A DNA stretch of 33,279 nt from an uncultured Bacilli bacterium (GCA_948479395.1 CAOLUI010000012.1:1-33279), one strand, 5' to 3'; positions 16,717 through 24,144 are shown, numbered from the stretch's first letter. The notes: a model not told the origin generated them from the letters alone. Made by a program: numbers and translations.

Positions 16717-16740
16717 CATGTTTGAAAGGAGGTTTCACAA

Positions 16741-17025
16741 ATGAAAATAACCATAGAACCTTTAGAATTTCCTTTATATGTTAAAGAAAAACTTATGAAG
16801 ATACCTAAAATATCAAAACTACATATTGAATTTGTAAATGGGAAGAATATTCATTTTGATAAAACTAACCTTTCAATTAATGAGCCACACAAAGTTATTA
16901 TTAGTAATGAAAAATCTTGTATAATACTTCTTTCCTATCCTAATGATAATAATTTATATTTGAAAGATAGTTTAGAAATTATTACTCTTGAATCTATAAA
17001 ATTTTTGATTTTAAAAATGTTGTAA
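16741..17025 (+). CDS. Small left-end protein of module A (TNL-EPH family)
   Basis: A 94-residue protein of unrecognised function. It shares with the products at 24243 and 32743 the central block DKTNLSINEPHKVIIS (general form TNL-[SA]-x2-EPH-[KR]-[VI]-II), flanked by a Lys/Glu-rich N-terminal helix and a hydrophobic beta strand region. The C-terminus is the most divergent of the three (no YIGNL). There is no membrane segment or signal peptide. AAGGAGG eight bases upstream gives a strong start. In all modules it is the first gene after the att site and precedes the recombinase. A role in directionality or regulation of recombination is an inference from position alone. Confidence 0.7.
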   Translation: MKITIEPLEFPLYVKEKLMKIPKISKLHIEFVNGKNIHFDKTNLSINEPHKVIISNEKSCIILLSYPNDNNLYLKDSLEIITLESIKFLILKML

Positions 17026-17101
17026 AAAATAAATTTTTTGAAATTTTATTTTCCCCTTTATTTATAAGGGTTTGCGAGCAAAAATTATTTTTCGATGTCC
17101 G

Positions 17102-17130
17102 TTTACTTTCCGGTTAAAATGTGTTATTAT
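17102..17130 (+). promoter_or_regulatory. Promoter of recombinase A
   Basis: TTTACT, 17 bases and TATTAT. The start site would be near 17137, giving a leader of about 105 bases that contains two hairpins. Confidence 0.5.
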
Positions 17131-17133
17131 GGT

Positions 17134-17164
17134 AATATACGAAAATTGTAAGGATTCGTATATT
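17134..17164 (+). promoter_or_regulatory. Leader hairpin 1 of recombinase A
   Basis: A perfect ten-base inverted repeat (AATATACGAA/TTCGTATATT) with an 11-base loop lies at the expected 5' end of the recombinase leader. Confidence 0.5.
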
Positions 17165-17185
17165 TTATGTATTTTTGTAGTTCTT

Positions 17186-17214
17186 AACACAAGGAAATTC
17201 TCTTGTGTTTTTTT
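17186..17214 (+). terminator. Terminator in the leader of recombinase A
   Basis: AACACAAG and CTTGTGTT with an eight-base loop are followed by a seven-T run, ending about 10 bases before the recombinase ribosome site. It has the form of an attenuator. Confidence 0.75.
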
Positions 17215-17243
17215 GTCGTTCAAAGAAAGGAGAAGAAAAAAAT

Positions 17244-18980
17244 ATGAACGGAGAAAAGAAGAACTTTGTTGTAGGGATTTATCCTCGTGTAAGTACAGAG
17301 GATCAGTCTAGATTTGGTTTTAGTTTAGATGAGCAAGAAGAAAGTCTTAAAAGATTGTGTGAATGGAAAGGATATAAGATTTATAAAGTCTATCGTGAAG
17401 AAGGAGTTTCTGCTAAAAGCATGAATCGACCTAAGTTTCAAGAAATGATACAAGATATGAAAGATGGGAAGATTAACAAAATACTTGTTTATAAGTTAGA
17501 TAGATTAACTCGTTCGATTCAAGACTTAGAAACCATTTGTAAATTACTTGAAGAATACAAATGTGATTTAGAAAGTGAATGTGAAGAAATTAATACTTCT
17601 ACTCCTACTGGTGTATTCTTTATGAGAATGACTACTATACTTGCTCAGTTAGAAATTGAAAGGACTTCAGAGAGAACCAAGTTTGGTTTAATGGGTGCAG
17701 CCAAGAAAGGACATTTTTCTGGGAAAGCTCCTATTGGTTATCGTAAAATCAATAAGGAACTTGTTATTGATGAAGTAGAAAGTGAAGTTGTAAAAGATAT
17801 TTTTAAGTCTTATTTAAGTGGTCAATCAGTTTGCACTATTACAAAACGCCTAAATGAAAAGAATGCCTTAAATCGTAATTGGAGAACTACTACAATTGAT
17901 AGAATGTTATCTAATTATATCTATGCAGGCAATTATCAACACAGAAAAAGAATCCAAAATGAAGAAACAATATTACTTGAAGATGTATGCCCTGCTATTA
18001 TTGATAAACATGACTTTGAATTAGTTCAAAAGCAAAAAGAAAAGAATTTAAAGAATTATATTCGAAAACACACTTATGTTTATATGCAAAGGATCGTATG
18101 TTCTAAATGCAATAAAATTATGGGTGGTTCTTCTACTACATCTAAGAATAAACCCACTCAAATTTATTACAAATGTAATTGCTGTAATACTAGGATTAAT
18201 GAGAAGAAAATTGAACAGCCTTTAATATTATTCTTAAATGATATGTTAGATTATTACTTGCTTGTAGATAACAACTATAAATCGTTCTTTAACGAAGATT
18301 TAACAATAGAAATAAAAAGATACGAGAAGGTATTAAAAGAGTTGAATACAAAGCTACAAAGAATTAAAAATGCCTATTTGAATAGTAATATTGAACAAGA
18401 TGATTTTATAAATGAAGAAAAAAGCATTAAAATGCAAATTGAAGAAACTAAAATTAAGTTAAATAACTTGAATAATGCTGATGAAAATCTAAATCATAAA
18501 GAAGATTTAAGACTTTATAATAACCTATTTCAATTAGAAAAGATGAAATACAAATCTTACTATGTTAGAAAAAATGGACTATGGAACAAACTCACGAAAG
18601 AACAAAAAGCAGAACTAATAACTAAATATATTGATTCTATTGAAATTGAGAAAAAGAAAGATGAAATCATAATCAAGAAAATCAATATCAATAAAAAAGA
18701 AATAAAAAATATTGGTTATATGTTTAGGAATGATTGTTTTGATATGGCAGTTAATATCAATGATAGAGATGTTATTCTATCAAATGAAAGGACTAAAAAG
18801 GATATAGCAAATTATGTAGATTCATTAAGCAAATTTTATAAGATAGCTTCTATTACCATTGAAAAAGACAAGTTGGATATTGCTAGTTTATCAAATAATT
18901 CTTTATTACAAATTATCCCTAACAAAAAGGAAAATAAATTTGAAAAAGATAGGTACACATTACTTCAAATAAATGCCTAG
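17244..18980 (+). CDS. Large serine recombinase of module A
   Basis: A 578-residue large serine recombinase. The N-terminal resolvase domain (about 10-160) has the nucleophile Ser17 in YPRVSTEDQ, the conserved YKLDRLTRS and the ERTSERTKFG helix start. The recombinase domain with APIGYR follows (about 170-280), then the zinc ribbon with cysteines in CSKCNKIMGG and the CNCC segment (about 300-330), a coiled coil (about 370-430) and a C-terminal DNA-binding region. Such enzymes integrate and excise elements between short att sites. The start is set by AAAGGAG 11 bases upstream; a more distant ATG at 17205 lies within the terminator and has no ribosome site. The catalytic domain is nearly identical to that of recombinase B. 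Confidence 0.93.
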   Translation: MNGEKKNFVVGIYPRVSTEDQSRFGFSLDEQEESLKRLCEWKGYKIYKVYREEGVSAKSMNRPKFQEMIQDMKDGKINKILVYKLDRLTRSIQDLETICKLLEEYKCDLESECEEINTSTPTGVFFMRMTTILAQLEIERTSERTKFGLMGAAKKGHFSGKAPIGYRKINKELVIDEVESEVVKDIFKSYLSGQSVCTITKRLNEKNALNRNWRTTTIDRMLSNYIYAGNYQHRKRIQNEETILLEDVCPAIIDKHDFELVQKQKEKNLKNYIRKHTYVYMQRIVCSKCNKIMGGSSTTSKNKPTQIYYKCNCCNTRINEKKIEQPLILFLNDMLDYYLLVDNNYKSFFNEDLTIEIKRYEKVLKELNTKLQRIKNAYLNSNIEQDDFINEEKSIKMQIEETKIKLNNLNNADENLNHKEDLRLYNNLFQLEKMKYKSYYVRKNGLWNKLTKEQKAELITKYIDSIEIEKKKDEIIIKKININKKEIKNIGYMFRNDCFDMAVNINDRDVILSNERTKKDIANYVDSLSKFYKIASITIEKDKLDIASLSNNSLLQIIPNKKENKFEKDRYTLLQINA

Positions 18981-19024
18981 ATATGATAAAATATTTAACG
19001 AAGAAAAAAACTTGGAGGTATTTT

Positions 19025-19486
19025 ATGAAAGAAAGAGTATCACATCTAAATGCTACAGTTTGCTATTTAAAAAAAGACAATCAAGTCTTGATGATTAAAT
19101 TTGCAAAAAAATGGGGACAAGTATATGCCCCACCAGGAGGAAAGTTTGAAACAGGAGAAACGCCTTTAGACTGTATAATAAGGGAATTTAAGGAAGAAAC
19201 AGGCTTAACTTTAATAAATCCAAAATTACAAGGAATATCTTATTGGCATGATTCTTATGAAGGTATAATTTTTGTTTATACTGCAACTGAATATGAAGGT
19301 AATCTTTGTCTAAGTTCTTCTGAAGGTGAATTAGAATGGATAAAAACCGATGACTTATTGACAATTAAACAGTTCGAACAAAACGAAAAATTTACACCAC
19401 ATTTATTTAAAGATGAATTATTTGAAGGAAAATTTTTATTAGATGATAAATGTAAAGTATTAAAGTATGAAATAAGAAAAATGTAG
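19025..19486 (+). CDS. Nudix hydrolase
   Basis: A 153-residue protein with a complete Nudix box (residues about 39-61): G, five residues, E, seven residues, REFKEETGL. This matches the consensus that binds Mg2+ and cleaves nucleoside diphosphate linkages. The single domain and length resemble MutT-like enzymes that act on (oxidised) nucleoside triphosphates, but the substrate cannot be read from sequence. GGAGG lies six bases before the ATG, in a short gap after the recombinase. The next gene, a nucleotidase-like protein, follows within ten bases, suggesting an operon acting on nucleotides. Confidence 0.85.
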   Translation: MKERVSHLNATVCYLKKDNQVLMIKFAKKWGQVYAPPGGKFETGETPLDCIIREFKEETGLTLINPKLQGISYWHDSYEGIIFVYTATEYEGNLCLSSSEGELEWIKTDDLLTIKQFEQNEKFTPHLFKDELFEGKFLLDDKCKVLKYEIRKM

Positions 19487-19494
19487 GTGGTAGA

Positions 19495-20052
19495 ATGAAA
19501 ACTATAATGGTAGATATGGATGATGTTTTAACTTATGGTAATTTTTCCAAAATATTAGAAGATTATTTAGGATATAAGCCGGATTATGATAGCATTAAGA
19601 CTTACTATATACAAGATATCTTAGGAGATAAAAAAGAAGATTTTTTCAGTAAATTTAAAGATATGGATATGTATGAAAATGCTACTCTTTTGCCAGATTG
19701 TTATGAGGTGTTAAAAGAGCTAAGTAATTATTATAAAATATATATTTGTACAGATTATATTTGGAGAGAGATAATCGAATTTGCAGGAAATAATTTAAGA
19801 AACAAGTATCATTTTTTGTATGAAAAATTGGACTTTATTGAACCCAAAAATTTTATATTTGTTGGAGATAAGACTATTGTAAACTGTGATATTAAAATAG
19901 ATGATAAAATAGGTAATATTGATGGTGCAGCAACAAAGTTACTTTTTACAGCTTGGCATAATAAGGATTTAACAGAAGATGAATTAAAAGAACAAAATGT
20001 TATTAGAGTTAATAATTGGAAAGATATTAAAGAAATACTTTTAAATAATTAA
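19495..20052 (+). CDS. 5'-nucleotidase-like HAD phosphatase (NT5C family)
   Basis: A 185-residue HAD-fold protein. Motif I is VDMDDVL with Asp7 (nucleophile) and Asp9. Motif II-like ICTDYIW is at the middle, the Lys is probably in VGDKT, and the last acidic motif is KIDDKIGNIDG. Size and motif spacing fit the 5'(3')-deoxyribonucleotidase (NT5C) type, which removes phosphate from (deoxy)nucleoside monophosphates. AGGTGG lies four bases upstream. It is cotranscribed with the Nudix gene and followed by a strong terminator. Together they could hydrolyse triphosphates to monophosphates and then to nucleosides. The element-borne purpose is unknown; nucleotide-pool defence or cleanup are both possible. 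Confidence 0.75.
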   Translation: MKTIMVDMDDVLTYGNFSKILEDYLGYKPDYDSIKTYYIQDILGDKKEDFFSKFKDMDMYENATLLPDCYEVLKELSNYYKIYICTDYIWREIIEFAGNNLRNKYHFLYEKLDFIEPKNFIFVGDKTIVNCDIKIDDKIGNIDGAATKLLFTAWHNKDLTEDELKEQNVIRVNNWKDIKEILLNN

Positions 20053-20071
20053 CTATATATAAATTTAATGA

Positions 20072-20095
20072 TGAGCAAGAGATTGCTCTTTTTTG
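20072..20095 (+). terminator. Terminator after the Nudix/nucleotidase operon
   Basis: GAGCAA, loop GAGA and TTGCTC are followed by six T. It separates the nucleotide genes from the mobilization genes. Confidence 0.85.
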
Positions 20096-20121
20096 TTGTC
20101 TAAATTTAGAAGGGAGGCAAA

Positions 20122-20307
20122 ATTATTAACTACTTTTTTCAAGTAGTCGTACCCCAAATTCTTGATTATTTTAAGGAAAATAAAGAAGTAATTCCTAACT
20201 ATCTAATACTTGAAGTTTTAAGAAAAGATAAAAAATATCAAGAACAAATTGAGAAGATTTTAGAGTTATCCAAAGAAGAAAATAAAAATAATCAGAAAGG
20301 AAAATAA
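20122..20307 (+). CDS. Small mobilization-linked protein with an apparent ATT start
   Basis: An open frame of about 60 codons reads NYFFQVVVPQILDYFKENKE and continues as a charged helical region ending KENKNNQKGK or similar. No ATG, GTG or TTG precedes it in frame: a TAG lies just upstream, and the only plausible start is ATT (two in a row) four or seven bases after GGGAGG. The stop lies three bases before the relaxase ATG, and its end holds the relaxase ribosome site. The position suggests a mobilization accessory protein. The inverted repeat at 20129-20147 overlaps its first codons. Coding is supported by the ribosome site, the long open frame and the coupling, but not by homology. Confidence 0.45.
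   Translation: MINYFFQVVVPQILDYFKENKEVIPNYLILEVLRKDKKYQEQIEKILELSKEENKNNQKGK
20129..20155 (+). other. Candidate oriT inverted repeat of module A
   Basis: ACTACTT, five bases and AAGTAGT are followed by CGTACCCC, about 160 bases upstream of the relaxase gene. MobV-type transfer origins consist of an inverted repeat near the nick site upstream of the mob gene. The nick site itself is not recognised. Confidence 0.35.
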
Positions 20308-20310
20308 AAA

Positions 20311-21549
20311 ATGAGCTATGCAATTTATAGAGGTGAAGGTATTAAAACATTACAAGAATTATCACAAAAAGGTAGTCATAATGAAAGGACAAAAGAAAAA
20401 TATAAATCTAATCCTAATATTAGAGTTGAAGATAGTAAAAATAACATTGAAATAATAAAATGTAATAAGTATGTAGATAAATTTTATGAAATAACAAGAG
20501 AATATCAGAAAGAACATTATGATAGAATGAAAAATATGAGAGCTGATAGAAAAAAGTCTTTTTATGATATGGTTAATGATTCTAAAAGTGTTGTTGCTGA
20601 TGAAATGATATTCACAAGTGATAAAGACTTTTTTAAAAATATGAGCAAAGAAGAATTAATGAACTGGGCAAACGAAACTATGAATTTTGTTTATGAAGAG
20701 TTAGGTTATACTAAAGAACAAGTCTTACATGCCGTTATTCATATGGATGAAAAAGTACCCCATTTACACTGTGTTGTTGTTCCACTTGTTAGGAAATTTG
20801 ATAAACGAACAGGTACTATAAAGTACACTATTTCTAAACGATCATATGTCAAAAGTGATGTTCATTTATGTGAATTACAAGATAAATACCATGAGAGATT
20901 AACCAAAAAAGGATTTAAATTAGAACGAGGAGAAAAACACACAGGAGTTAAACATTTATCAATGGGACAATTTAAAAATGTTGCTAGATATTATGATAGA
21001 CAAGCATATAAAAGTAAGAAAAAAATTGAAGAACAATATTGGAAAATAAAAGGTTCATTACAAAAATCTAAAAAGAAGGCACTAACTGATAAAGTGATTA
21101 TTGATGGTGAAATTTATCATATTCTATTAGATTTTCTAGATATGTATAGCGAAGAAATTCAAAATATGGTAACAAGCAAAACATTTGTTGAAAGTCTAAA
21201 TGAATTTACTTGTGATTATAGAAAATTAGAAAAACAATACAAAAATAGTCTTATTGATATTAAATATTTAGAAGATGAAAATGGTAAATTACACGAAGAT
21301 AAAACTAATTTACTGAATTTTATTAATCATTTGTTGTTAGTTTTAAAAGAATTTTTTAGAGAAATTTTATTGTCTAATGATAAAAAGAAGAAAGAAAAAA
21401 CGATAGATATTTTAAAAGAATGTTATGATAATGACTTATATAATTCTACAGATTTAAAAGAAATATCCAAAGATACTGATAATGAAATAGAAGTAAATGA
21501 TTTTATAAATAAAGAATCATTAGAAAAAGACTACGACATTTTTAAATAG
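20311..21549 (+). CDS. MobV-family relaxase (Mob/Pre), module A
   Basis: A 412-residue mobilization protein of the Mob/Pre type (Pfam Mob_Pre). Motif I is HNER at residues 23-26 followed by YKSNPNI, and motif III is HMDEKVPHLHCVVVPL with His144, Asp146, Glu147, His151 and His153, the metal and catalytic cluster of MobV relaxases. The C-terminal half is a long charged coiled coil, usual for the family. It should nick oriT and pilot the single strand during mobilization by a helper conjugation system. The ATG follows AAGGAA at about eight bases and is coupled to the small ORF upstream. Confidence 0.92.
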   Translation: MSYAIYRGEGIKTLQELSQKGSHNERTKEKYKSNPNIRVEDSKNNIEIIKCNKYVDKFYEITREYQKEHYDRMKNMRADRKKSFYDMVNDSKSVVADEMIFTSDKDFFKNMSKEELMNWANETMNFVYEELGYTKEQVLHAVIHMDEKVPHLHCVVVPLVRKFDKRTGTIKYTISKRSYVKSDVHLCELQDKYHERLTKKGFKLERGEKHTGVKHLSMGQFKNVARYYDRQAYKSKKKIEEQYWKIKGSLQKSKKKALTDKVIIDGEIYHILLDFLDMYSEEIQNMVTSKTFVESLNEFTCDYRKLEKQYKNSLIDIKYLEDENGKLHEDKTNLLNFINHLLLVLKEFFREILLSNDKKKKEKTIDILKECYDNDLYNSTDLKEISKDTDNEIEVNDFINKESLEKDYDIFK

Positions 21550-21561
21550 TCGGAGTCTTTG
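21528..21561. terminator. Hairpin at the end of relaxase A
   Basis: AAGACT-A-CGAC pairs with GTCG-G-AGTCTT around the stop codon. It has a short T run on both strands, more on the minus side, and is probably a bidirectional terminator. Confidence 0.45.
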
Positions 21562-21589
21562 ATACATACTAAATTTTAATAATTTAGAA

Positions 21590-21626
21590 ACGCACTTGCA
21601 AATTGACATAGTCAATTAGCGTGCGT
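21590..21626. repeat. Long interrupted palindrome between converging genes
   Basis: ACGCAC and GTGCGT (21590-21595, 21621-21626) enclose AATTGAC, ATA and GTCAATT (21601-21617), with small unpaired bulges between. It lies between the relaxase end and the minus-strand hydrolase. It may be a terminator stem for either side or a protein-binding or recombination site; the sequence does not decide. Confidence 0.6.
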
Positions 21627-21627
21627 A

Positions 21628-22182
21628 TTATACATATTTTAATAATTCCGTAAATTCTGTATAGCCACTTTCAGAATTTAGATGCCCTCCACCAGAAATC
21701 AAAATTTGATTTTCAGTTATGGCATCAGCAAATTCTTTTTCGGCTTCATATTTAACATAAGGATCGTTATCAGAATAAAAACAAACAATGTCATCACAAT
21801 AATTTTTAATATTTGCAAGATTATCAAAATACATACTCTCATTAACTGCATCATAATCTCTATCAATTCCAAGATAATTATTGAATCCACAAACAAAAAC
21901 TAATCTTTTAATTTTAATCTTATTCTCGACTAAAAATTTACATATAAAAATAGGTGCTATGGAATGAGCAAATATAACTGTGTTTTCATTAATAATATGT
22001 GCTTCTACATAAGCCTTTAAAAGCTTAGACCAATTTTCATAATTTTGATAACCAACTCCAGTGGGAAAATCTGGAGTATATACTTCTAAATTTTGATTTT
22101 CGATTTCTTTTCTTAAATATGGAATCCAATTTGAAAATGGACTTCCAAAACTTCCATGTACTAATAAATAATTATTTTTCAT
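21628..22182 (-). CDS. YdeN/RBBP9-like alpha/beta hydrolase
   Basis: A 184-residue alpha/beta hydrolase of the RBBP9/YdeN type. The start YLLVHGSFGSPFSNW is typical. The nucleophile elbow is FAHSIAP (Ser of the triad), with Asp in YSDNDPYV and His in GGGHLNSESGYTEF, so the Ser-Asp-His triad appears complete. These small serine hydrolases have poorly known substrates. Its start overlaps the end of the dehydrogenase gene by four bases (ATGA), so the two are coupled. This pair is minus-strand cargo of module A. Confidence 0.85.
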   Translation of the reverse strand: MKNNYLLVHGSFGSPFSNWIPYLRKEIENQNLEVYTPDFPTGVGYQNYENWSKLLKAYVEAHIINENTVIFAHSIAPIFICKFLVENKIKIKRLVFVCGFNNYLGIDRDYDAVNESMYFDNLANIKNYCDDIVCFYSDNDPYVKYEAEKEFADAITENQILISGGGHLNSESGYTEFTELLKYV

Positions 22183-23123
22183 TTTCTAGTTCCTCCATTT
22201 AAACAATTCACAATGTTATTAGCTAATTCAAAATCCATTCTTTTAATCGCTTGTTTTGATACTCCTGCTGTATGTGGTGTGATAATCACATTTTCTCTAT
22301 ATTGAGATAGCAAATCTTTATGTTCGTCTAAGTCAATATCTAATCCAACATAGAAGGTGTTATATTTATCTGCTTTTTCTATTAATGATTTAGTATCAAC
22401 AATATCAACTCTAGATGTATTTATAAATGTAGTTGTTGGCTTCATTAATTCTATTTTATCTTTTGTTATAAGATATTTTGTTTCTTCAGTTAAAGGAATA
22501 CTAACATTGATAATATCACTTTCTTTAAGAACCTCATCTAGTGATTTAAAGACTACATCATATTCCAATAAATCTTTATGATTATTCGGATTTCTAGTAT
22601 AGCAGGACATTTGCATATTAAATACTCTTGCTATTTTAATAACTTCCTTAGTTATATTACCAGCACCAATTAATCCCAATTTTTTATTTGATATATCTTC
22701 TGGTCTTTCATGTAAATTTTTCTTATGACCTTTTTGCTGTAATACTAAATTATTAGATTCATAAACTCTTTTATTAAGTCCTAATATCAAAGAAAAAATA
22801 TGCTCTGCTACTGAAATAGTATTGGCATCCTTAATATTAATAACATGCACTAAATCAGATTCTCTTACTTCTTTATCAATATGATCTAAACCAATAGATA
22901 AAGTTGCTATAATTTTAGGAGAACTTACATGTTTTAAAATATCTTTTGAAACTATAGTTTTTACTCCGATAATTAAAATATCATACACTTGTAATAAGTT
23001 AATTAATTCTTCTGTATTGGGTATATGGTCAGAACTATTTATTGTTAGTTGAATATTATTATTTTTTAAAATAGTTATTGCATCTTGACTTAAATTTGAA
23101 ATTACAGAATAGGCTTCTTTCAT
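22179..23123 (-). CDS. D-2-hydroxyacid dehydrogenase family protein
   Basis: A 314-residue member of the D-isomer-specific 2-hydroxyacid dehydrogenase family. The NAD-binding Rossmann motif is GLIGAGNITKEV. The catalytic Arg is in NTSRVDIVD, the Glu falls in the following LDIDLDEHKDL region, and the His is in ITPHTAGVS. Expected to be cytoplasmic and NAD(P)-dependent; the keto-acid substrate is not evident, and phosphoglycerate, glyoxylate/hydroxypyruvate and D-lactate branches are all possible. There are no ACT or ASB domains, so it is not a full-length SerA. It is coupled to the YdeN-like hydrolase, which might release or act on a related ester. Confidence 0.87.
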   Translation of the reverse strand: MKEAYSVISNLSQDAITILKNNNIQLTINSSDHIPNTEELINLLQVYDILIIGVKTIVSKDILKHVSSPKIIATLSIGLDHIDKEVRESDLVHVINIKDANTISVAEHIFSLILGLNKRVYESNNLVLQQKGHKKNLHERPEDISNKKLGLIGAGNITKEVIKIARVFNMQMSCYTRNPNNHKDLLEYDVVFKSLDEVLKESDIINVSIPLTEETKYLITKDKIELMKPTTTFINTSRVDIVDTKSLIEKADKYNTFYVGLDIDLDEHKDLLSQYRENVIITPHTAGVSKQAIKRMDFELANNIVNCLNGGTRK

Positions 23124-23146
23124 CTTTTATCGTCCCTCTCTTCTTA

Positions 23147-23974
23147 TTAGTTACTAATATCACTATTATGTTTGTTCATAATGTTTAATACTTCTGGAAT
23201 TCTTATAGCATAAATTATTAAAAAGTATAGTTCATCATATAATTGTAATATTTCTTCAATTTCTAATTTAGTAAATTTTTCATTTTCTTTATATCCAGTT
23301 TCATTGTTATGTCTAATATTAGAAGTATTATATAATTTATCTATTAAGGTACATAATTTATTATTACTTTGTTTAAGTTTAGGTTTTTGACCTTCATAGT
23401 ATTTATAAATATTAAATAGTATAATACATTTTTCTTTTATATTGTTTTTAATTCTTATGTCATTATACTTTAAAACATCTAAACTCACATCATTATTATC
23501 AACAGTAACAGCTGCCAATTCGGCATCAATATTTTTCTTAACCAGTGTTACTTTATTTGGCTCATCTATAATTGTATAGTTTAGCTTTTCAATTAATTGA
23601 TTAATATTTCCTATTAAAATACCATCATCTAATATTATTTTATAATACTTTTCGTTTATTTTAGTTTTTATAAATTTTTGCATATTTAATATTAATTCAC
23701 AATACAGAATACATGTCATTTCTGCATTTGGATTCCTATATAAATGAACTCCTATTTCACACTCAATATCATATAGAGACACCCAAGTATTTCTAAATTC
23801 CCATAAAGCTAAATGTTTATCGCATAATTCTTCATAAGTGGTTTCCATAAATTTACTATTATAATTATATTGAGTTCTTGCTAATTTTTCAGAGCTAAAC
23901 AAATTATGTAATTTTTCTATTTCTTTTTTTAAATCTACATCTTTACTTAAAACATCAAATATAGTTTTATTCAT
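23147..23974 (-). CDS. Orphan cargo protein of module A
   Basis: A 275-residue protein without signal peptide or membrane span. It is mostly alpha-helical by composition, with several aromatic residues in the first 110 residues (WEFRNTW, YRNPNAEM, YCEL) and hydrophobic heptads near the C-terminus (LYDELYFLIIYAIRIPEVL). No family is recognised, and no nuclease, ATPase or DNA-binding motif stands out. GGAGG seven bases before the ATG supports the start, and a TATAAT lies further up. The next gene downstream (dehydrogenase) starts 24 bases after its stop, so the three minus-strand genes probably form one operon. Confidence 0.65.
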   Translation of the reverse strand: MNKTIFDVLSKDVDLKKEIEKLHNLFSSEKLARTQYNYNSKFMETTYEELCDKHLALWEFRNTWVSLYDIECEIGVHLYRNPNAEMTCILYCELILNMQKFIKTKINEKYYKIILDDGILIGNINQLIEKLNYTIIDEPNKVTLVKKNIDAELAAVTVDNNDVSLDVLKYNDIRIKNNIKEKCIILFNIYKYYEGQKPKLKQSNNKLCTLIDKLYNTSNIRHNNETGYKENEKFTKLEIEEILQLYDELYFLIIYAIRIPEVLNIMNKHNSDISN

Positions 23975-24041
23975 AATAGTACCTCCAAGATTTCAACTAA
24001 CTAAATTATACTATATTTCTATCAAAATTCCTATATGGCTA

Positions 24042-24070
24042 TTGATTTTTCCTAAGTTTTATCATATAAT
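24042..24070 (+). promoter_or_regulatory. Outward promoter at the right end of module A
   Basis: TTGATT, 17 bases and a perfect TATAAT read rightwards over the att-like repeat into the small gene of module B. It is divergent from the minus-strand orphan gene, and no other plus-strand gene lies between it and the junction. Confidence 0.65.
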
Positions 24071-24121
24071 CTATTTAACGAGTGAGGGATATTTTTTAGA
24101 TTTTAGGTTTAAAACCCTATT

Positions 24122-24138
24122 ATCATCTGCTCCATTGA
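24122..24138 (+). repeat. Junction repeat between modules A and B
   Basis: ATCATCTGCTCCATTGA differs by one base from the tRNA-Gly 3' end at 16625-16641. Upstream, AGGTTTAAAACCC resembles a decayed T arm. No complete tRNA is present here. Confidence 0.7.
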
Positions 24139-24144
24139 CGAATC

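Larger units (their letters stand above)
16625..24138 (+). mobile_element. Module A: integrative mobilizable element at tRNA-Gly
   Basis: It is bounded by 17-base direct repeats of the tRNA-Gly 3' end (one mismatch). In order it holds a left-end control gene of the TNL-EPH family, a large serine recombinase, a Nudix hydrolase, a nucleotidase-like HAD protein, an ATT-start small ORF, a MobV relaxase, then minus-strand cargo (orphan protein, 2-hydroxyacid dehydrogenase, YdeN-like hydrolase) and an outward promoter at the right end. It encodes a relaxase but no type IV secretion genes, so it would depend on a helper element for transfer. Confidence 0.75.

Noticed and set aside
17205..17243. Upstream ATG for recombinase A
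   Set aside because: It lies in the terminator T run with no ribosome site. The ATG at 17244 follows AAAGGAG.
24100..24138. Second tRNA gene at the A/B junction
   Set aside because: Only the acceptor 3' half and a loose T-arm-like sequence are present. No D arm, anticodon arm or 5' acceptor strand can be found.
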